Positions 9,188-18,151 of a DNA stretch of 64,000 nucleotides are shown piece by piece (position 1 is the stretch's first letter; each line of letters opens with the position of its first letter). The stretch covers positions 1,116,001 to 1,180,000 of the forward strand of contig VINJ01000001.1 in the NCBI GenBank assembly GCA_013376735.1. Direction: 5' to 3'. The notes below the pieces were generated by a model that was not told where the DNA came from, did not search any database, and saw nothing but the letters and a program-made list of their open reading frames with translations. Both the position numbers and the translations under genes were made by a program. This stretch comes from a bacterium Scap17 (GTDB taxonomy: Bacteria; Pseudomonadota; Gammaproteobacteria; Pseudomonadales; Halomonadaceae).

Positions 9188-10031
9188 GTCACCTCCCGGG
9201 GCGCAGACAGTGGCGGGTGAGCACGGCGCGGCACTCGCTTGTGACAGTCGAGCTCATCCGGCTGACAAGCGCAAGTCAGCGCCAGCGGCGCAGGTGCCAT
9301 CCACAGCGGCGCAGGCGTCTTCAACGGCGGCGACGCAGGAGCGCCAAGTCGGACGTGCCTGGTGGCTGTTCTGGGGATGCCTGATCGTGCTCGGCCTGTG
9401 CCTGTGCAGCTGGCAGGTGATGCGTGGCCAGGCGCGTGCCCAGCATCTGGAGGACACCGCCAGCGCGCCGGAGCTAGTGATGCCGACGGCACCGCCTGCC
9501 AGTGCCAGCCTGATCGAGCTACGCGGCGAGTGGCTCGCGGAGCACAGCCTGCTGCTGGACAACCGAACGCTGGACAAGCGCCATGGCGTGGCGGTGCTCA
9601 CGCCCTTTCGAACGCTGGATGGCCGCTGGTGGCTGGTGGAGCGTGGCTTCGTGGCATCGCCGGCCCCGCGCAGCGACCCGGAATTCACGACCCCGACAGG
9701 CGCCGGGGTGATCAGTGGTCGCTGGCAGTGGCTGAACGGTCAGGGCAACAGCGGTGGCCCACTGTTCGGCCCCAACCGCGAGGGGCAGCGCCTGCAGCAG
9801 GTCGATCTGAGCGCCTGGCAGGCGCTGGGCACACCGGCCTTTGCGGGTGTCCTACACCAGACGAGCGGGGAGGGGCGATTCCTGCCCTGGTGGCAGCCGA
9901 GCAACATGACGCCTGAGCGTCATTACGCCTATGCGCTGCAGTGGCTGGGGCTCAGCCTGGGGGCGGCGGTGGTCATGATTCTGGGCGCGCGCCGTCAACG
10001 CCAGTCCGCGCTGCGTCAGCGCCAGGCCTAG
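9186..10031 (+). CDS. SURF1-family cytochrome oxidase biogenesis protein
   Basis: SURF1/Shy1-like assembly factor, thought to help insert heme a into subunit I. The core has an N-terminal membrane helix (WWLFWGCLIVLGLCLCSWQ), LRGEWLAEHSLLLDNRTLD, VLTPFRTLDGRWWLVERGF, and a C-terminal HYAYALQWLGLSLGAAVV helix, the usual two-helix layout. The start is uncertain: the first ATG gives a roughly 55-residue Ala/Ser/Gln-rich leader containing a 21-bp repeat (AAQVPST/AAQASST) and has no good ribosome site; the true start may be a later GTG. Confidence 0.85.
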   Translation: MSPPGAQTVAGEHGAALACDSRAHPADKRKSAPAAQVPSTAAQASSTAATQERQVGRAWWLFWGCLIVLGLCLCSWQVMRGQARAQHLEDTASAPELVMPTAPPASASLIELRGEWLAEHSLLLDNRTLDKRHGVAVLTPFRTLDGRWWLVERGFVASPAPRSDPEFTTPTGAGVISGRWQWLNGQGNSGGPLFGPNREGQRLQQVDLSAWQALGTPAFAGVLHQTSGEGRFLPWWQPSNMTPERHYAYALQWLGLSLGAAVVMILGARRQRQSALRQRQA

Positions 10032-10106
10032 CGCCCGGTGCTTGTGTCTTGAGTCTGTTGTCCGCACACCCGGGCAAGCAGGGAAGCCGTCGTCAGGAGG
10101 AGAGCG

Positions 10107-10748
10107 ATGACACACGTGATGCGACAGCGTCTGAAACTCGTGGCCTTGCTGGGGCTGTTGTCCGCCCCGTTGCCCTTGGCGTGGGCCATGCTGAGCGCAC
10201 AGGTCGGGATTCCCGAGGGGCGGGTGGCAAACGGTGCCTTGCTGCCAAAGGTCAAGCCGCTTACGGACTGGTCGCTCGACTACCTCGTGACAGAAAACGC
10301 CACTGACACCGTCACCGAAAACGCCACAGAAAACGCGACTGACGGCGCTGTTAGCGCGAAGGAGGCCCCCGGCATGCCGCCGCTGGCTGCCCGAGGCGCG
10401 GATGAGCAGCGTTTCTGGCTCAGCTGGCCGGAGCCGAACCAGCCGCAGCTGGCCGCGGCGCAGGCCGAGCGCTGGTGGCGCCTGCATCGCGCACTTGGCA
10501 AGGAGGCGCCGCGCCTGGGCCGTCTGGTGGTGGCTGAAAAGGCCTTTGTGCATCCCCAGGTGCCGGGCGAGCAACGGGCGCTCGGGCGCTGGCCAACGCA
10601 GAACGACACCACTTCCGCGCCGCACCAGTTGCGCCTGATCGACCCTCACGGGCAGGTCGTGGTCGCCTACGGGCCCGAGATCACCCCGCAGGCCGTGATG
10701 AAGGATGTGCGCCGGCTGCTCAAGCGTAATCCGGTCGGACCTCGATAG
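10107..10748 (+). CDS. SCO-like membrane protein of the cox cluster, no CxxxC
   Basis: 213 residues with one N-terminal membrane helix or signal anchor and a periplasmic domain. The C-terminus (RLIDPHGQVVVAYGPEIT, then a KDVRRLLK helix) resembles the end of SCO/thioredoxin-like domains, but the copper-binding CxxxC is absent. It occupies the slot between SURF1 and ctaA held by an uncharacterised protein in Pseudomonas. A low-complexity TENATDTVTENATENATD stretch sits after the anchor. Start has AGGAGGAGAGCG. Its stop codon lies in the first unit of a 15-bp tandem repeat. A role in oxidase metallation or redox sensing is speculative. Confidence 0.75.
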   Translation: MTHVMRQRLKLVALLGLLSAPLPLAWAMLSAQVGIPEGRVANGALLPKVKPLTDWSLDYLVTENATDTVTENATENATDGAVSAKEAPGMPPLAARGADEQRFWLSWPEPNQPQLAAAQAERWWRLHRALGKEAPRLGRLVVAEKAFVHPQVPGEQRALGRWPTQNDTTSAPHQLRLIDPHGQVVVAYGPEITPQAVMKDVRRLLKRNPVGPR

Positions 10749-10845
10749 GTCGCGCCTCGTCGGGTCGGGCCTCGCCAGGTCGTGCCTCGCTAGGTCGCGC
10801 CTCGCCAGGTCGGGCCTCGATAGTTAGCGCCTAGCCAGGTCGCAC
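10741..10845. repeat. Seven-copy degenerate 15-bp tandem repeat
   Basis: Seven contiguous 15-base units with consensus CTCGCCAGGTCGSGC and one to five differences each; an eighth weak unit may lie at 10726-10740. The array begins inside the last codons of the SCO-like gene and fills most of the gap before ctaA. Confidence 0.9.
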
Positions 10846-10879
10846 GTGATCTTCTTTCGCTTCACCAGGGAGATATGCC

Positions 10880-12241
10880 ATGTCTCGCCTCGCCATGCAG
10901 AAGCGCTATCCACCGCAGGCCCGCCAACGAGGGGCGGCGTTGCTGCCTCGCCCGCCATTTCTGCGCCACGCCACCACGGATGAAGCCTCAGCTGCGCAGG
11001 CCTTCTTGATGGCGACGCCTGAGTTGACGTCTGAGCTGACGCCTGGTCTGAAGAGTGGTTCTGCCGACCGGCAGGCTTTGAGCCGGCGGGTAACGGCACG
11101 ACTGTGGCGCAGCAGTCAGCGACTGGTTGCCAGCATGCTGGGATTGGTCATCCTGGTGATCGGGCTGGGAGCCTGGACGCGGCTGGTGGACGCCGGGCTG
11201 GGGTGCCCCGATTGGCCGGGCTGTTATGGCGCTCTGGTCGTGCCGGATGCCCAGACCGCGAGCTTGCATAGCCCGCATCATCCGCTTGAAGGCTACAAGG
11301 CGTGGGCAGAGATGATCCATCGCTATGCGGCGAGCCTGCTCGGGCTTGCGGCGATCGCATTGCTCGCGCTGGGTTGGAGGATACGCCGTCAGGAAGCTCA
11401 TCAGTCGCAGACCTTCGAGGGTGGCAGCGGCGAGGCAAAGGTGACTGATCACTGGGGCGCGGAGGCGCGCGCTCGTTTTCCGATGGCCGGCTGCTGGCTG
11501 TTGTTGGGCATGTTGTTGGTTCAGGGCGCGTTCGGGGCCTTTACCGTGACGCTGAAGCTGTGGCCGCAGGTGGTGACGCTGCATCTGCTGGGCGGTCTGA
11601 GCGTGTTGAGCCTATTGCTGTTGCTGTGGCTATCACTCAGACGGCGGGCGGCGCACCTCAAGGTGACGGCTGAGCAACAGAATGCGGACGCTGATGCAGC
11701 GCACATACGGCGTCAGCCCTGGTTGACCACTCTGGCCGCGGCTCTGCTGCTGGGGCAGCTGGCCCTGGGAGGCTGGACCTCGAGCAATTATGCCGGGCTT
11801 GCCTGTGAAGGTTTCCCGACCTGCAATGGTGCCGCATGGCCGGCGATGGACTGGGGAGAGGGCTTCCACCTCAGCCAGGATGTCGGCCCCAGCTATTTGC
11901 ATGGGCAGCTGCATGGTGAGGCGCGCACGGCCATCCACATGGCGCACCGTGGCGGGGCCGTGCTGCTGGGGGCGGTGCTGTTGGCGCTGTATTGGCGGCA
12001 GCGCCGCCACTTGCCGGGGCGGACGACAGCGCGCGACAACCCCTGGCGCTGGGCGCTGGGGTGTTGGCTGGTACAGGCAGGCCTGGGAGTCGCCAATGTG
12101 CTGTGGTGGTTGCCGCTGGATCTGGCGCTGGCGCATACCCTGGGGGCCGTCGCGCTGACGCTGGCGATGGTATGGGCGCTGGATCAGATGCGCCAGGCGG
12201 CTCGCCGCAAGCAGGCACCCGTCTCGCAGGCGCTGGCCTGA
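10880..12241 (+). CDS. ctaA: Heme A synthase (CtaA/Cox15)
   Basis: 453-residue enzyme oxidising heme O to heme A for the aa3 oxidase. Two pseudo-symmetric four-helix halves are visible with heme-binding histidines in EMIHRYAASLLG and VTLHLLGGL (first half) and AIHMAHRGGAVLLG and LALAHTLGAVAL (second half); GAWTRLVDAGLGCPDWPGCYG is diagnostic. It is about 70-100 residues longer than usual because of a soluble N-terminal leader containing a 12-bp repeat (PELT/SELT/PGLK). The ATG at AGGGAGATATGCC is best, though an ATG 42 codons later cannot be excluded. ctaB does not follow; a strong terminator does. Confidence 0.93.
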   Translation: MSRLAMQKRYPPQARQRGAALLPRPPFLRHATTDEASAAQAFLMATPELTSELTPGLKSGSADRQALSRRVTARLWRSSQRLVASMLGLVILVIGLGAWTRLVDAGLGCPDWPGCYGALVVPDAQTASLHSPHHPLEGYKAWAEMIHRYAASLLGLAAIALLALGWRIRRQEAHQSQTFEGGSGEAKVTDHWGAEARARFPMAGCWLLLGMLLVQGAFGAFTVTLKLWPQVVTLHLLGGLSVLSLLLLLWLSLRRRAAHLKVTAEQQNADADAAHIRRQPWLTTLAAALLLGQLALGGWTSSNYAGLACEGFPTCNGAAWPAMDWGEGFHLSQDVGPSYLHGQLHGEARTAIHMAHRGGAVLLGAVLLALYWRQRRHLPGRTTARDNPWRWALGCWLVQAGLGVANVLWWLPLDLALAHTLGAVALTLAMVWALDQMRQAARRKQAPVSQALA

Positions 12242-12284
12242 TGAGAGGCGAAAGAGGGGCTCCCAAGCGCGTGATCGCGCTCAC

Positions 12285-12328
12285 CAGACCGCAAGAGGCC
12301 GCTCATGAGAGCGGCCTCTTGCGGTCTG
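12285..12328. terminator. Bidirectional terminator hairpin after ctaA
   Basis: Perfect inverted repeat with 20-base arms and a 4-base ATGA loop between convergent ctaA and the glutaredoxin gene. No T-run follows, yet the stem is exceptionally stable. Confidence 0.85.
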
Positions 12329-12350
12329 CGTCGTATCAGCCGGCATCTTG

Positions 12351-12746
12351 TCAGGCCGCGCTGCCGAAGCGCTCCTGCAGGTAGGCATTGATGGTGTCGG
12401 ATTCGTACATCCACTCTTCGCGACCATCGTCATGGGTGATCAGCAGGCACGGCACCTTGACGCGACCGCCACCCTGTTCGAGGGCCTGGCGGTGAGTGGC
12501 ATTGTGCTGGGTGTCGCGCTGCTCGACGTTCAGGTTCAGCTGATGCATGCGCTTGCGCACCTTGATGCAGAACGGGCAGGTCGAGAACTGATACAGCGCC
12601 AGCTTGGCCGTCTCGGCGTCCACCCCGGCCTGCTGGGCGGGGCTGCGCTCGAGCGCAGTGCCGCGGGTCAGCTTCTCGCTGAGCAGCATGAAGGGAGCCA
12701 GCACCAGACGCAGGGTGCGGAAGAACAGGCGGATGATGGAGCGCAT
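12351..12746 (-). CDS. Membrane-anchored glutaredoxin-like protein
   Basis: 131 residues. An N-terminal hydrophobic/basic segment (RSIIRLFFRTLRLVLAPFML) precedes a glutaredoxin fold with active site CPFC in YQFSTCPFCIKVRKRM, a cis-Pro region VKVPCLLI, and the ESDTINAYLQERF end typical of GrxC-like proteins. It likely reduces disulfides or glutathionylated proteins at the inner face of the membrane; whether the segment inserts is uncertain. Ribosome site GAGGTTCTGCC. Convergent with ctaA across a terminator. Confidence 0.88.
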   Translation of the reverse strand: MRSIIRLFFRTLRLVLAPFMLLSEKLTRGTALERSPAQQAGVDAETAKLALYQFSTCPFCIKVRKRMHQLNLNVEQRDTQHNATHRQALEQGGGRVKVPCLLITHDDGREEWMYESDTINAYLQERFGSAA

Positions 12747-12821
12747 GGCAGAACCTCATGGGACGTGCGGGTATCGGCGCCAGTGCCGCAGGGCGGGTGG
12801 CGAATTTACAATGGGGCCATT

Positions 12822-13889
12822 CTAGAGCTCAGCGGCCTCGGCGTCTTCCCCATGCGCGTTGCGGATATGCGTCAGCAGGGACTGTCGCAACCAGCGGTGC
12901 CCGGGGTCCTGCTCGTGGCTGGCATGCCAGATCAAGCGGTAGCTGAGCGCGGGCAGGCGCATCGGTAGCTCAAGGATCGCCAGCCCATGCAGCTCGCTGC
13001 TGGCCTGGGCAAAGCTTCTGGGGGCACAGAACACCAGCTCGCTGTGCGCGACGATGCTCAGGGCATCGCGGAAATCCGGCACCAGCACACTGATGCGGCG
13101 TGGTGCGCCGTGCTGCTCCAGCCGCTCATCCAGCGACCAGCGTGAGCGCCCCTCGCAGGTGGCCTGCACATGACTCAAGGCCGCGAATTCGCTCAGCGTC
13201 ATCGGTGTCTGGCGCCGCGTGAGCGGATGATCACGCCGCACCAGAATCACATGGTCGTCGCGCCACAGCAGGCGCGACTGGAAGCCAGCGGGGAGGGCTG
13301 GCGGCTCGCCCGGGGTCTCGGCGCTGTGATCGTGTCCGGCAAGCCCGATATCCAGCTGGCCCTTTTCCATCAGGCTCAGGCAATCGGCCTGCCAGCGGCT
13401 GATCTCGAGGCTGCCATGCGGCAGCGCATCGGTCAGTGCGCGCGTGCAGGACGGCATCAGGGTCGCCCAGGCGCTTTCCAGCACCGCCAGTTGAAAGCGC
13501 CGCTGGCTGGTGGCGGGGGTGAAGGTGGCAGGGGCGCTCAGATTCTCGAGACGCGAGAGCAGCTCGGCCAGTTCACCACGCAATGACAGGGCCCGCGCCG
13601 TGGGGCGCAGACCGTGGCGTTCGCGAATGAAAAGGGCGTCATCAAACATCACGCGCAGGCGTGCCAGACTCTTGCTGACGGCAGACTGCGAGAGGTGAAG
13701 ACGGCCCGCCGCGCGCGTCACGCTGCACTCTTCCAGCAGCACCTGCAGCACCTGCAGCAGATTGAGGTCGATGCGCGTGTTGAAGGGCGTGGACGCTGGC
13801 GCTGAGCCCGAAGACGCAGGCAGCGAAGACGCGGCTGGGGACTGGGCACCAACCGGCCTTGCGGGTGTCTGCGGAGCTGTCGCGCTCAT
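12822..13889 (-). CDS. LysR-family transcriptional regulator
   Basis: 355 residues: a 35-residue Ala/Ser/Pro-rich leader, a LysR winged helix-turn-helix (LLEECSVTRAAGRLHLSQSA, then VSKSLARLR), linker helix and a periplasmic-binding-like effector domain. The DLNLLQVLQVLLEE start and PRSFAQASSELHGLAIL segment resemble the LeuO/NodD-like branch. Divergent from a Bcr/CflA exporter gene 131 bases away, the usual LysR-target geometry, so the exporter is the likely target. Strong GGAGAAACTC start. Effector unknown. Confidence 0.9.
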   Translation of the reverse strand: MSATAPQTPARPVGAQSPAASSLPASSGSAPASTPFNTRIDLNLLQVLQVLLEECSVTRAAGRLHLSQSAVSKSLARLRVMFDDALFIRERHGLRPTARALSLRGELAELLSRLENLSAPATFTPATSQRRFQLAVLESAWATLMPSCTRALTDALPHGSLEISRWQADCLSLMEKGQLDIGLAGHDHSAETPGEPPALPAGFQSRLLWRDDHVILVRRDHPLTRRQTPMTLSEFAALSHVQATCEGRSRWSLDERLEQHGAPRRISVLVPDFRDALSIVAHSELVFCAPRSFAQASSELHGLAILELPMRLPALSYRLIWHASHEQDPGHRWLRQSLLTHIRNAHGEDAEAAEL

Positions 13890-13908
13890 GAGTTTCTCCA
13901 GTGGAATA

Positions 13909-13918
13909 TCAGGCCTGA
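13909..13918. promoter_or_regulatory. Palindrome in the lysR / exporter gap
   Basis: TCAGGCCTGA is a perfect 10-bp palindrome in an AT-richer patch of the 131-base divergent gap, close to the lysR start. A plausible autoregulatory operator; not proven. Confidence 0.35.
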
Positions 13919-14020
13919 AATAATATCATTTTGCTTCATAAGTCGCAGGCGCTAGGCTCTGCGGATTCTTGATGGCCCCTCTGTCGGGCCGCCCTTGGCT
14001 TCTGACTCTCGAGATTATCC

Positions 14021-15226
14021 ATGTCCGTGTCTTCCTCTGCTGCCGCAAGGCCCATGCCCAACGCACGACTATTGCTGTTGCTGCTGGTCGGCTGCGTGAT
14101 GTTCTCGCCGCTGGCAATCGATATCTATCTGCCCTCGCTGCCGGCGATGGCGCGCGAATTCGCCCAGCCCACCGATGTGATGCAGATGACGGTGACGCTG
14201 TTTCTGGGCGCTGTGGGTGTCGGGCAGATTCTGGTCGGCCCGTTGACGGACCTCTACGGACGGCGCCCGGCGCTGTTGGGCGGCGCGACGGTCTATCTCG
14301 TCGGCGCGATGGTCGCCGTGCTGGCACAGGACATCAGCATGCTGTATCTCGGGCGTATCCTGCAGGGGCTGGGAGCATGCGCCACGGTGACGGTGGCCTT
14401 CGCGGCCGTGCGTGACTGCTACACGCCGGAGCAGGGCGCCAGGATGTACAGCTATCTGAATGGTGCGCTGTGCATCATTCCGGCGCTGGCGCCGGTGCTG
14501 GGCGGCCTGCTGGCGGTGCAGTTCGGCTGGCGCTCCAACTTCCTGTTCATGGCCGCCTTCGCGCTGTGCGTCGGCTTGATGGCGTGGAAGAGCTTTGGCG
14601 AGACGCGTCCTGCCACGACGGTCGTGGAGCGTCCGCTGTACAACTGGGCGCGTTACCGCCCCGTGTTGACCAGCTGGCGCTTCCTGTATCAGGCGCTGGT
14701 CGCGATGGCTGCAATGAGCGCCATCCTGCTGTATGTGTCGTCGTCCTCCGAACTGCTGGTCGAGCGCCTCGGTCACTCCGAGCTGGTCTTCAGTGCCCTG
14801 TTCGGTGGCAATGCCGTGATCAATATCATCACCTTCTTCTTCGCACCGCGCGTGATCACGCGCCTCGGCCGTCAGCCCACCGTGCGTCTGGGGCTGGCGA
14901 TCATCCTGCTCTCCGGCCTGATGCAGGGCGCGGCCTTCGCCTGGCTGCCACTGTCGGCCGCTGCCTTCATGGTGCCGGTGGCAGTGCTGTCGGTCGGCTT
15001 CTCGCTGGCACTCGGGGCGGCATCAAGCCTGGCGCTGGAGGCCTTCGCTGAGCGTGCCGGCACCGCGGCGGCGCTGCTCGGCAGCATCCAGCTCGGCGGT
15101 TCGGCAGTGGTGGCAACGGCGCTGCTCAATACGCCGCTCGCCCCTCAGCAGGGTCTGCTGCTGATCAGCGTGGTGATGGTGCTGCCGTTGCTGCTGTTGG
15201 GCGCGCGACGTCAGCCGGGCGTCTAG
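14021..15226 (+). CDS. Bcr/CflA-family drug exporter (MFS)
   Basis: 401-residue major facilitator exporter with about twelve helices. Signatures of the Bcr/CflA drug:H+ antiporter group: DIYLPSLPAMAREF after helix 1, GQILVGPLTDLYGRRPALL between helices 2 and 3, and LGRILQGLGACATVTVAFA with the motif C-like LNGALCIIPALAPVLGGLL. Likely exports small toxic compounds such as bicyclomycin or chloramphenicol-like molecules. Divergent LysR suggests inducible expression. The ribosome site is weak (CGAGATTATCC). Confidence 0.9.
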   Translation: MSVSSSAAARPMPNARLLLLLLVGCVMFSPLAIDIYLPSLPAMAREFAQPTDVMQMTVTLFLGAVGVGQILVGPLTDLYGRRPALLGGATVYLVGAMVAVLAQDISMLYLGRILQGLGACATVTVAFAAVRDCYTPEQGARMYSYLNGALCIIPALAPVLGGLLAVQFGWRSNFLFMAAFALCVGLMAWKSFGETRPATTVVERPLYNWARYRPVLTSWRFLYQALVAMAAMSAILLYVSSSSELLVERLGHSELVFSALFGGNAVINIITFFFAPRVITRLGRQPTVRLGLAIILLSGLMQGAAFAWLPLSAAAFMVPVAVLSVGFSLALGAASSLALEAFAERAGTAAALLGSIQLGGSAVVATALLNTPLAPQQGLLLISVVMVLPLLLLGARRQPGV

Positions 15227-15372
15227 TCGGCAGGGCTTGCCGGTGCGGCTGAACGGGCATGAAGGATTCGCTGGCTGACAACCGCGGCGGGTCGCAGGGC
15301 AGAGATGGTTCATTGAAGGCCCCCGACCAGAGTATGCTTGTCGCTCGATCCGCATGTCGCCAAGGAGGCACC

Positions 15373-16281
15373 ATGGAATCAGCGGCGCGTGTGCGCGTGA
15401 TACTCAACGGGGACAAGGCTCAGCAGCCGGAGCTGCGTGAGGCCATCTTCGCTCAGCGTGAGCGTATGGCAGGGCTTGAAGCGCGGTTGACCTTCGAGGG
15501 TGATGACGTCGCGAGGCTGGTGCGCGAGGCAGTCGATGAAGGCGTCACGAGGCTGGTCGTTGGTGGCGGTGATGGCACCCTCAACCTGATCGCCAATGCA
15601 TTGATGCAGCATCCACTCGCGAAGCGCCCGGAAGTCGCGATCCTGCCGTTGGGCACCGCCAATGATCTGGCGACCTCGCTTGGCATCCCCGAGCCGGTGA
15701 CGGAATCGCTGGCGCTGGCCTGCGAAGGGGCGGCGCGAGCCGTCGATGTGGTGCAGCTGGATGATGCCTACTTCCTCAACATGGCCTCGGCGGGCTTCGG
15801 TGCCGAGGTGACGCGCTCGACGCCCGGGGGCCTCAAGAAGCTGTTCGGTGGCGGGGCCTATTCGCTGATGGGCGTGCTCAAGGCGTGGGACTTCCGCCCC
15901 TATCGTGGCAGCGTGACCCTCAACGGAGTGGAGGAGGAGCTGGCGTTGTTCGTGCTGGCGATCGGCAATGGTCGTCAGGCGGGCGGCGGGCAGGAGCTGG
16001 CACCGCGGGCGCTGCTTGATGATGGCTGCTTCGATGTGCTGGTGATTCGCGACTTTCCCATCGCGCGCGTGGGCGAGGTGATCGAGGAGCTGGAGTCGCT
16101 CCCCGAGAGCGGCCATTTCGTGCGGTATGTGCGCACTGACTCGCTGCACTATCGTGGTGAGTCGCTGCCGGTGAATCTCGATGGCGAGAGCTACTTGATC
16201 GAAAACAGCGAATTCCAGCTGATTCCCGGCGCTCTGCGTCTGGTCGCCCCGCAGGACGCTGTCCTGCTGACACACTCATGA
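15373..16281 (+). CDS. yegS: YegS-like lipid kinase
   Basis: 302-residue diacylglycerol-kinase-catalytic-domain protein close in length to E. coli YegS (299). The nucleotide loop GGGDGTLNLIANAL, the LPLGTANDLATSLGIP block and the acidic DDGCFDVLVI segment are all present. Expected to phosphorylate a membrane lipid such as phosphatidylglycerol. The ATG follows AAGGAGGCACC; longer in-frame versions add an unlikely leader. Followed by a terminator hairpin. Confidence 0.9.
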   Translation: MESAARVRVILNGDKAQQPELREAIFAQRERMAGLEARLTFEGDDVARLVREAVDEGVTRLVVGGGDGTLNLIANALMQHPLAKRPEVAILPLGTANDLATSLGIPEPVTESLALACEGAARAVDVVQLDDAYFLNMASAGFGAEVTRSTPGGLKKLFGGGAYSLMGVLKAWDFRPYRGSVTLNGVEEELALFVLAIGNGRQAGGGQELAPRALLDDGCFDVLVIRDFPIARVGEVIEELESLPESGHFVRYVRTDSLHYRGESLPVNLDGESYLIENSEFQLIPGALRLVAPQDAVLLTHS

Positions 16282-16333
16282 GCCCGCAGTCGGGCCATTG
16301 TGCGCTGACTGAGCCATGAGAGCTGGCTGGTAC

Positions 16334-16370
16334 ACGAGCGCAGTCTGAGGTTTACTCAGGCTGCGCTCGT
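16334..16370 (+). terminator. Terminator hairpin after yegS
   Basis: 16-base arms (ACGAGCGCAG at the outside) with a single G-T pair and a 5-base GTTTA loop, 53 bases after the yegS stop; no clear T-run. Confidence 0.65.
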
Positions 16371-16444
16371 TGCGTTGGTGGCAGCGTTTTCTTCCAACCT
16401 CTCGGCCGCACAGGGCGAGAATCAGGACCTCAGGGAGTGATTGC

Positions 16445-16900
16445 ATGGTCGGTTTGGCAGCGTGGCATATCTGGGTCATCCTCGCGTTGATTCTGGCGGG
16501 GCTTGAGTTGCTGGGTGCGCAGTTCGTGCTGCTGGCGCTGGGTGTCAGTGCCTTCGGGGGCGCTCTGGCGGCGGGGTTGGGGGCGGGTCTCAACATCCAG
16601 TTGATCAGCGTCGCGATCACGGCCCTCGTGCTGGTGCCGCTGTTCGTGCGCAAGATCCATCCCTATCTGTTGCCCAAGACGCCCTACGGCACCCTGGGCA
16701 GTGGCGCGGAGACCGGGCAGCTGGCCAAGGTGATCATCGGCAACGGCGGCAAACCTGCTGTGCGCGTGTCAGGCAATGAGTATCCGCTACGCTGGGAGGG
16801 GGAGACGCCGCCGGAAGCAGGGGACACGGTCAGGATTGTCAGCGTCGAAGGCATTACCGTCTGTGTCGAGCCTGTCTCGAAGGAATCGGTCTCGAAATAG
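16445..16900 (+). CDS. NfeD-like membrane protein
   Basis: 151-residue partner of SPFH/stomatin proteins. Two to three N-terminal helices (AWHIWVILALILAGLELLGA and a Gly/Ala-rich hairpin) and a C-terminal OB-fold with GQLAKVIIGNGGKPAVRVSG and DTVRIVSVEGITVCVEPV. Upstream of an SPFH gene, as in the ybbJ-qmcA pair of enterobacteria. Start AGGGAGTGATTGC. The last residues (VSKES VSK) are encoded by the first units of a 15-bp tandem repeat that continues past the stop. Confidence 0.88.
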   Translation: MVGLAAWHIWVILALILAGLELLGAQFVLLALGVSAFGGALAAGLGAGLNIQLISVAITALVLVPLFVRKIHPYLLPKTPYGTLGSGAETGQLAKVIIGNGGKPAVRVSGNEYPLRWEGETPPEAGDTVRIVSVEGITVCVEPVSKESVSK

Positions 16901-16932
16901 TCTGTCTAGAATTAGTCTTTCTCGAAGGAAAC
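16873..16932. repeat. Four-copy 15-bp tandem repeat across the nfeD stop
   Basis: Units TGTCTCGAAGGAATC, GGTCTCGAAATAGTC, TGTCTAGAATTAGTC and TTTCTCGAAGGAAAC abut exactly. The nfeD TAG stop is inside unit 2, so half the array is coding and half is not. Confidence 0.85.
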
Positions 16933-17052
16933 TGCACAAAGACGTCATGAGATCGCGGCTCGACGGCGCGGTCGTGGTGGCAGCGGGTCAAGCGTGATCG
17001 GATATCTCACAAGGGCTTGCGGATACGGCCCAGTTCAAGGGAGTTGAGCAAT

Positions 17053-18078
<1,026 letters not shown>

Positions 18079-18151
18079 GTGTATTGTGCCGAGCAGTAAG
18101 TGGCAGTAGGCTGCCGCTCCACTGAATATTCACCGCATCTGGAGCAAGACG

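Noticed and set aside
10741-10845. Possible CRISPR array
   Set aside because: Units of 15 bases abut without spacers and diverge from each other; no cas genes nearby.
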